From: Alkalibacterium subtropicum
GTDB lineage: Bacteria; Bacillota; Bacilli; Lactobacillales; Carnobacteriaceae_A
DNA: 48,585 nt
Assembly (NCBI RefSeq): GCF_900112455.1
Contig: NZ_FOLT01000013.1
Coordinates: forward strand, 1 to 48,585
Direction of reading: 5' to 3'
Shown piece by piece: positions 44,590 to 48,585 of this stretch (positions within the stretch are counted from its first letter, which is position 1; every line of letters begins with the position of its first letter). The translations under genes were made by a program, and so were the position numbers. Under the pieces are notes generated by a model. That model made no database searches. It had not been told where the DNA came from and saw only the letters and a program-made list of their open reading frames with translations.

Positions 44590-45514
44590 GCTGATGCCCC
44601 CTGTTGAATGAATGGATCTTCAGACCATATAAATGTGAATAATACTCGGATGTGCCCATGGGTCCGACAGTGATCTCGACATCCTTCAAGTGACGAAGGT
44701 GCTTGTAGATCGCCAGCTGTTCCGCTTCGGTCAGCTCTTGTAGCGGGATGCAGAGCACGTTATTGCCTAAATGAATGGTATCTTCAGGCAGGGTCACGTG
44801 TGCTTCGAGATACGCCACCTGTTCTTCCGTGCATAAAAGTTTAAAATAATCGATTGTCTCATCGCTGTGATCGAACACAAAATGAAGCTGCTGGTCTTTC
44901 AGGAAAAAGACTTTGTTCGCGTACTCATCCAGATTGTCCAGCAAGTGAGAAGCAACAATAATGATCTTCCCTTCATCTCTCAATTCGATCAGGATATCTG
45001 AAACTAAAGACACGTTCTCCGGGTCCAACCCGTTCATGACTTCATCCATGAACATGATCGGCGTGTCGGAAGCGATCACCATGGCAAAGCACAGCCGCTG
45101 GCGCATGCCAAGTGAATAGGTGCTGACTTTGCGGTCGACATAATCATCCATCTCCAGGCGACGGATGATGTCTCTCACGTGATCCTTTTTGCCGGCCCAC
45201 ATATCGGCATACATCTCGATATGTTCGGTCCCGCTGAAGTTCTCATGCAGATCTGCCTGATCCGGGAAAAAAGTGATGAGCTGATGCAGCTTTAACACAT
45301 CTTTATCTTTGGCCGTGTACTCCTTGTCATCGACCAAAATATGTCCGGATTTTACAGGAACAAAGCGCATGATGGCGTTGAAGAGGGTCGTTTTTCCGGT
45401 CCCGTTGGGCGCAACCAGTCCGATGATCTGACTGTTGGCGATTTGGAACGAGATATCGGTCAAGACCTCCCGCTCACCATAAGCCACGGTTAAATTCTTT
45501 ACTTCTAAAGTCAT
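44567..45514 (-). CDS. ABC transporter ATPase of an export-type system
   Basis: A 315-residue ATPase with Walker A APNGTGKTTLF, signature YSLGMRQRL, Walker B PIMFMDEVMNGLDPE and switch His in IVASHLLDNL. The long C-terminal extension (about 215-315) and the LGMRQRL signature fit the ABC-2/antibiotic-export class rather than importers. The ATG overlaps the preceding permease stop by 4 bases (ATGA). Substrate unknown; peptide, bacteriocin-like or cell-envelope stress systems share this architecture. Confidence 0.92.
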   Translation of the reverse strand: MTLEVKNLTVAYGEREVLTDISFQIANSQIIGLVAPNGTGKTTLFNAIMRFVPVKSGHILVDDKEYTAKDKDVLKLHQLITFFPDQADLHENFSGTEHIEMYADMWAGKKDHVRDIIRRLEMDDYVDRKVSTYSLGMRQRLCFAMVIASDTPIMFMDEVMNGLDPENVSLVSDILIELRDEGKIIIVASHLLDNLDEYANKVFFLKDQQLHFVFDHSDETIDYFKLLCTEEQVAYLEAHVTLPEDTIHLGNNVLCIPLQELTEAEQLAIYKHLRHLKDVEITVGPMGTSEYYSHLYGLKIHSFNRGHQHEKPVSK

Positions 45515-46704
45515 TCGATCACTCTCCTTTTCAGTCCGGATCGCCGGGTCGGTATCCGTTTAAAGATGACATGGAAAATCCCCTCAAGGACCAGCCAGAC
45601 CCCCAGCGCTAAGATCGGCAGTTTCCAGTAGACGATGCCAGGCAAGTCGAACTGCAGCGCACTTTCCCCTGAGAGGACGGAAACCACTTCGATATAAAAC
45701 GACGGTTGCCATGAAGTCAAGGGATCCAAGATAGTCCATATCATCGGCAAAAAGGCCAGTCCAGCCACGATAAAGAGCGTCAAGTAGATGTTTCGGATCA
45801 TCCAGCTGAGACCGGTGATGATCAAAAGGAACAGATAACTGACGACCATGCCGAGTCCAGTCAACAGTAAGCCGTACTGCCATAAAGGTATATAGGTAAC
45901 GGCCTGACTGACATAGAGTTCGACCGGATAATTCAGGCTGCCGGTCGTTTCAAAGAATAAAGACAGACCATAACTTACGCCGATCCCCAAGAGGGCCGCC
46001 AGCCAGGTCATCAGCCACAGCAGGAAACTGCGTCCCCGCCACTGTGTTTTCATCGGTAAAGGGAGGCCCTGGGTGACACTGTAATTATTTTCCTGATCTT
46101 TAGTGAAGTGATCGCCGGCTAACAGCGCCATGGCTATAAACAGAACAACAGACACGAACAGCTCCAGCTGCTGCTGCAGGATCTGAGATGAAGCGTAAGG
46201 ATTCCATTCGATCGGTAGACCGCTCTCTTCAAGGGCATTATAAAAAGCAAGCTGCTGTTCGATTTCGGTTCTCGAAGGTAAATACACAGAGGTCAAAAGG
46301 TCATACGATTCAAAGTCCGTTGCTTCAAGTAAAAACAGATTGTTCTCAGCCATATCCCGTCCATTGTCCAGATAATCGGAAACGACGTCTTCCAGTCCTT
46401 CAATCGTATTTCCTTCGCGCTGAATCAGTATGTACCTGTTCAGTCCGATTAGCGTGGAATTCCGTCCCAGACGCCGCTCGACTTCTTCACCCAGTTCTCC
46501 GTCAAAGTGGGCATCCGGAATCAGCCGGAAGATGTTATGCGCCTCACTGTATTCCGAGCGTAATTGTGTTTCCGGCAGGGTCACGTTCTGCTGGCGGTAA
46601 AGCAGGGAAAATGTCCCCAGGAAAAGAAAAAAGCCGATGAGCAGCAAACGCGTTTTCCAGTCACGCAGTATGAGCCGTCCGTTCCATTTCAGTACACGTT
46701 TCAT
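45511..46704 (-). CDS. ABC-2 type permease, second subunit
   Basis: A 397-residue membrane protein: a first helix near residues 19-34, a long extracellular segment (about 36-175, NVTLPETQLRSEYSEAH), then about five helices. The stretch AGDHFTKDQENNYSVTQGLPLPMKT after the second helix (seen as GDHFTKDQENN and GLPLPMKT) is typical of ABC-2 permeases. AAGGAGGAG precedes the ATG. It starts 11 bases after the sister permease and resembles it in layout (helix, long loop, helices, DxxTKD motif), so they probably form a heterodimer. Confidence 0.85.
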   Translation of the reverse strand: MKRVLKWNGRLILRDWKTRLLLIGFFLFLGTFSLLYRQQNVTLPETQLRSEYSEAHNIFRLIPDAHFDGELGEEVERRLGRNSTLIGLNRYILIQREGNTIEGLEDVVSDYLDNGRDMAENNLFLLEATDFESYDLLTSVYLPSRTEIEQQLAFYNALEESGLPIEWNPYASSQILQQQLELFVSVVLFIAMALLAGDHFTKDQENNYSVTQGLPLPMKTQWRGRSFLLWLMTWLAALLGIGVSYGLSLFFETTGSLNYPVELYVSQAVTYIPLWQYGLLLTGLGMVVSYLFLLIITGLSWMIRNIYLTLFIVAGLAFLPMIWTILDPLTSWQPSFYIEVVSVLSGESALQFDLPGIVYWKLPILALGVWLVLEGIFHVIFKRIPTRRSGLKRRVIE

Positions 46705-46715
46705 TTTTCTCCTCC

Positions 46716-47894
46716 TTATCTTACGAAGTTCTGGCGTTTAAACAGTTTGGCAGCACCAAAGTTCAGCAGTTCGAGCACGATCACAGTGACAGCGAGGACG
46801 AATAGGCCTCGCTCATAGGGTACATTCAGTCTGCTCGTCACCACATCACCGAAATGATAATAAGTCTGCGGATAGAAAGACAGAGGGATGCCAAGCAGTT
46901 CCTCTGTCCCGGGGCTGTAATAAAGCTGCGGGAACAAGAGGACGAATACGGAAGCTATGAACGTCACGACATCATGCCTTAAAATCAGACTGAACAGCGT
47001 GTTCAAACGTGTGAAGCCGTACATTAAAAGGAAAGCATACGGCAAACTCTTGAGCAGAAAGCTTCCGACTTCCATCGTGACATAAGGGAGCGCAGAGTAA
47101 GCAGCAGCCGCTTCACCCATGGCCCCGACCGGCATCGCCAACGACCCGAAGCCGTGAAGCAAACCGTTCAGGAGAATAAAGAGCCCTCCGAGCACAGCCA
47201 AAAACAGCGTCACGAAACCAAACGCCGTCACTGACTGGGTGAACAGATAGCCAAACCAGTTCAAAGGAATGCCTGCCTTTTGTGTGCGCAGGGAACGGTC
47301 CTTGGTGATAACGTCACTGATCATGAACAGCAGGAGCAGCAGTACGATGTAAGGTCCCAGCCCGATAAAGAAGAGATGGACTTGCTGCAGACTCGTCCGT
47401 TCGTGCACCATATGGAACGTGAGCGGTTCGGCTTCGTTCAGGTAATAATCTGTTTTCTGTTTAGTAAAGAACTTTTCCTTGTCATCCCCGATGATTTGAA
47501 AAGGGACGTTGAACGAACGGTCTGCTTCTATTGTGGCTCCTTGAGGTATTGGCCGGTAAGGGATCTCCAGATACCGCCGCACATCTCCGTTATTCAGCGC
47601 CGTCAGGAGTTCGCGCTGAGCGACATATTCATTGCGGGCTATTTCATACGCACTGGTTCCGGTCATCACCGAAGGGACAGTCAGTCCTTTTTCCAGCTGG
47701 TCTTCAAACGTCTGCCGGTTCCCCTCCATCTGTCGTTCCAGCTCCGTGATATCCACTTCATTCTGTCCTGGTGTGTTCGGTAAAACCAATAGACTATGTA
47801 AAAGAACAGCGCCTAAGCATAAGATCATCACCAGGCGATTCTTCTTGTTCCGCCACATGTACGTGACTGTTTCACTCATTACTTGCCTAATCAT
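46716..47894 (-). CDS. ABC-2 type permease, first subunit
   Basis: A 392-residue membrane protein: N-terminal helix (about 20-38), a long extracellular loop rich in polar residues (about 40-175), then a multi-helix domain with MISDVITKDRSLRTQKAGIPL (core SDVITKDRS). It is the first gene of a minus-strand run of two permeases, ATPase, lipoprotein and membrane protein. AAGGGAG precedes the ATG at 47894 by 5 bases. Cargo unknown. Confidence 0.85.
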   Translation of the reverse strand: MIRQVMSETVTYMWRNKKNRLVMILCLGAVLLHSLLVLPNTPGQNEVDITELERQMEGNRQTFEDQLEKGLTVPSVMTGTSAYEIARNEYVAQRELLTALNNGDVRRYLEIPYRPIPQGATIEADRSFNVPFQIIGDDKEKFFTKQKTDYYLNEAEPLTFHMVHERTSLQQVHLFFIGLGPYIVLLLLLFMISDVITKDRSLRTQKAGIPLNWFGYLFTQSVTAFGFVTLFLAVLGGLFILLNGLLHGFGSLAMPVGAMGEAAAAYSALPYVTMEVGSFLLKSLPYAFLLMYGFTRLNTLFSLILRHDVVTFIASVFVLLFPQLYYSPGTEELLGIPLSFYPQTYYHFGDVVTSRLNVPYERGLFVLAVTVIVLELLNFGAAKLFKRQNFVR

Positions 47895-48030
47895 ACGATC
47901 TCCCTTTTTGTATAGTTTTATCTCTTGTCTAACTAGTTTATCACAGAAAAATCATGAAAACCGACTTTTTATCATTTTTTTCTAACCTGATACACAATTC
48001 ATACTTTCTTCATATTATAAGTTGTTATAA

Positions 48031-48066
48031 CAAAAAAACTGCGGAACAGTAAACTCAGCAGTTTTT
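48031..48066 (-). terminator. Terminator of the 55-residue membrane protein gene
   Basis: Minus strand AAAAACTGC pairs with GCAGTTTTTTTG across a 16-base loop. Confidence 0.85.
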
Positions 48067-48131
48067 CATAACCCGGATTATATTTTTTTATACAAAGAGT
48101 GCTGCAAAAGAATCATCGCTGCACCTCTATA

Positions 48132-48299
48132 TCAGTCTTTGACATTCGTCATCCGTTTCAGTGTTCGTTCAATCTCTCTCAAGGCATCAGCCTGCTGGCG
48201 GTTGCTTTGTGCCAAAGACAGTAAGGCATAAATGACTATGCCCAGGATTAAAACACTGAGACTAAACATGACAATAGGTAAAAATGAAATCAGATACAT
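48132..48299 (-). CDS. 55-residue single-helix membrane protein
   Basis: A short gene beginning MYLISFLPIVMFSLSVLILG and ending KRMTNVKD. One long hydrophobic helix (about residues 3-30) is followed by an amphipathic, charged tail (QSNRQQADALREIERTLKRM) with coiled-coil character. The ribosome binding site AAAGGAGG stands 6 bases ahead of the ATG, and a strong terminator follows the stop, so I consider it real despite its size. Function unknown; small helix-plus-coil proteins of this kind often bind a larger membrane complex. It lies upstream of the ABC operon but is a separate transcript. Confidence 0.8.
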   Translation of the reverse strand: MYLISFLPIVMFSLSVLILGIVIYALLSLAQSNRQQADALREIERTLKRMTNVKD

Positions 48300-48412
48300 A
48301 CGCTTCCTCCTTTCTGAGTTAAACTCAAATATCGCTGATTTACATTGATCTAATCGGTCATCCTCGTCCTGCGACGAGGATTTTCATTATTAAAAAGCTT
48401 TTCGACTGACCG

Positions 48413-48585
48413 TTCGACGCACTCAAGTGATTTTGCAGGTGAGTGATGCCTTTGCGGAAGTCTTTCGACGTACTCAAGTGATTTCTCGGGTGAGTGATGC
48501 CTTTGCAACACTCATTCGACGTACTCACCAGTAATCCAGTTTGAGCGAGGCCTTTGCGGCGCTCATTCAGCGTACTCACGTAAAT
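48413..48585. repeat. Array B4: 51-bp units (TTCGACGTACTCA class), cut by window end
   Basis: TTCGACGCACTCA, TTCGACGTACTCA, TTCGACGTACTCA and TTCAGCGTACTCA start at 48413, 48464, 48515 and 48566, exactly 51 bp apart. Each unit carries TGAGTGATGCCTTTGC or a close variant. The fourth unit continues beyond the window. A small hairpin (CCTCGTC/GACGAGG, 48362-48379) precedes it. Confidence 0.9.

Noticed and set aside
48358-48579. 73-codon minus-strand frame with STSNE-like repeats
   Set aside because: Array B4 read as codons; same reasons as the other arrays.

Overview
The window looks like chromosome of a low-to-mid G+C Firmicute, most likely Lactobacillales and perhaps a Carnobacteriaceae-type facultative anaerobe. 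This rests on strong AAAGGAGG-type ribosome binding sites, TTGACA/TATAAT-like promoters, a LicT/BglG-RAT beta-glucoside PTS, maltose phosphorylase with beta-phosphoglucomutase, pyruvate oxidase, and lipoproteins. The acidic secreted proteins would fit a salt- or alkali-tolerant member. The genus cannot be fixed from the sequence alone. No tRNA, rRNA, insertion sequence, prophage or CRISPR was seen.

Layout. 1-2.4 kb: a beta-glucoside PTS permease (cut by the window edge) and its BglG/LicT antiterminator, each preceded by an RNA antiterminator site. 2.6-4 kb: a DUF1232 membrane protein and a TRIC/UPF0126 channel-like protein. 4.2-6.5 kb: a GlnQ ATPase and a fused binding-protein/permease for polar amino acids. 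7.2-8.1 kb: an endonuclease/exonuclease/phosphatase-family enzyme. 8.2-36.9 kb: a large minus-strand alpha-glucan and galactoside district. It holds three GH13_31 glucosidases, a cytoplasmic pullulanase, a 2000-residue secreted amylopullulanase, the MalEFG importer (no ATPase), beta-phosphoglucomutase, maltose phosphorylase, a GH13_20 neopullulanase/maltogenic amylase, a LacI-type regulator, a GH42 beta-galactosidase and an orphan TIGR02679/JetD-like protein. 37.2-39.5 kb: a secreted subtilase on the plus strand. 39.9-41.7 kb: pyruvate oxidase. 42.5-47.9 kb: an ABC export-type operon with a lipoprotein and two small membrane proteins. 48.1-48.3 kb: a 55-residue membrane protein.

How the alpha-glucan genes fit together: the anchored amylopullulanase cuts starch, pullulan or glycogen outside the cell. 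MalEFG imports maltodextrins, probably powered by a shared MsmX-type ATPase encoded elsewhere. Pullulanase, neopullulanase and the alpha-1,4 and alpha-1,6 glucosidases trim them inside. Maltose phosphorylase makes glucose plus beta-glucose-1-phosphate, and PgmB converts the latter to glucose-6-phosphate. Four copies of a TGTTAACGGTATCA-like operator lie before these units, and the LacI-type gene in the same cluster is the obvious candidate regulator.

The most unusual feature is a set of at least seven intergenic arrays (2.48, 4.05, 6.73, 27.26, 32.13, 39.68 and 48.41 kb). They belong to three or four unrelated sequence classes, yet all repeat with a pitch of 51 or 52 bp, and in several of them each unit is an imperfect palindrome whose two arms change together. 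I do not recognise this as a named element. The second oddity is the stand-alone Wadjet JetD-like (TIGR02679) protein with altered TOPRIM acidic residues, placed immediately upstream of the beta-galactosidase gene.
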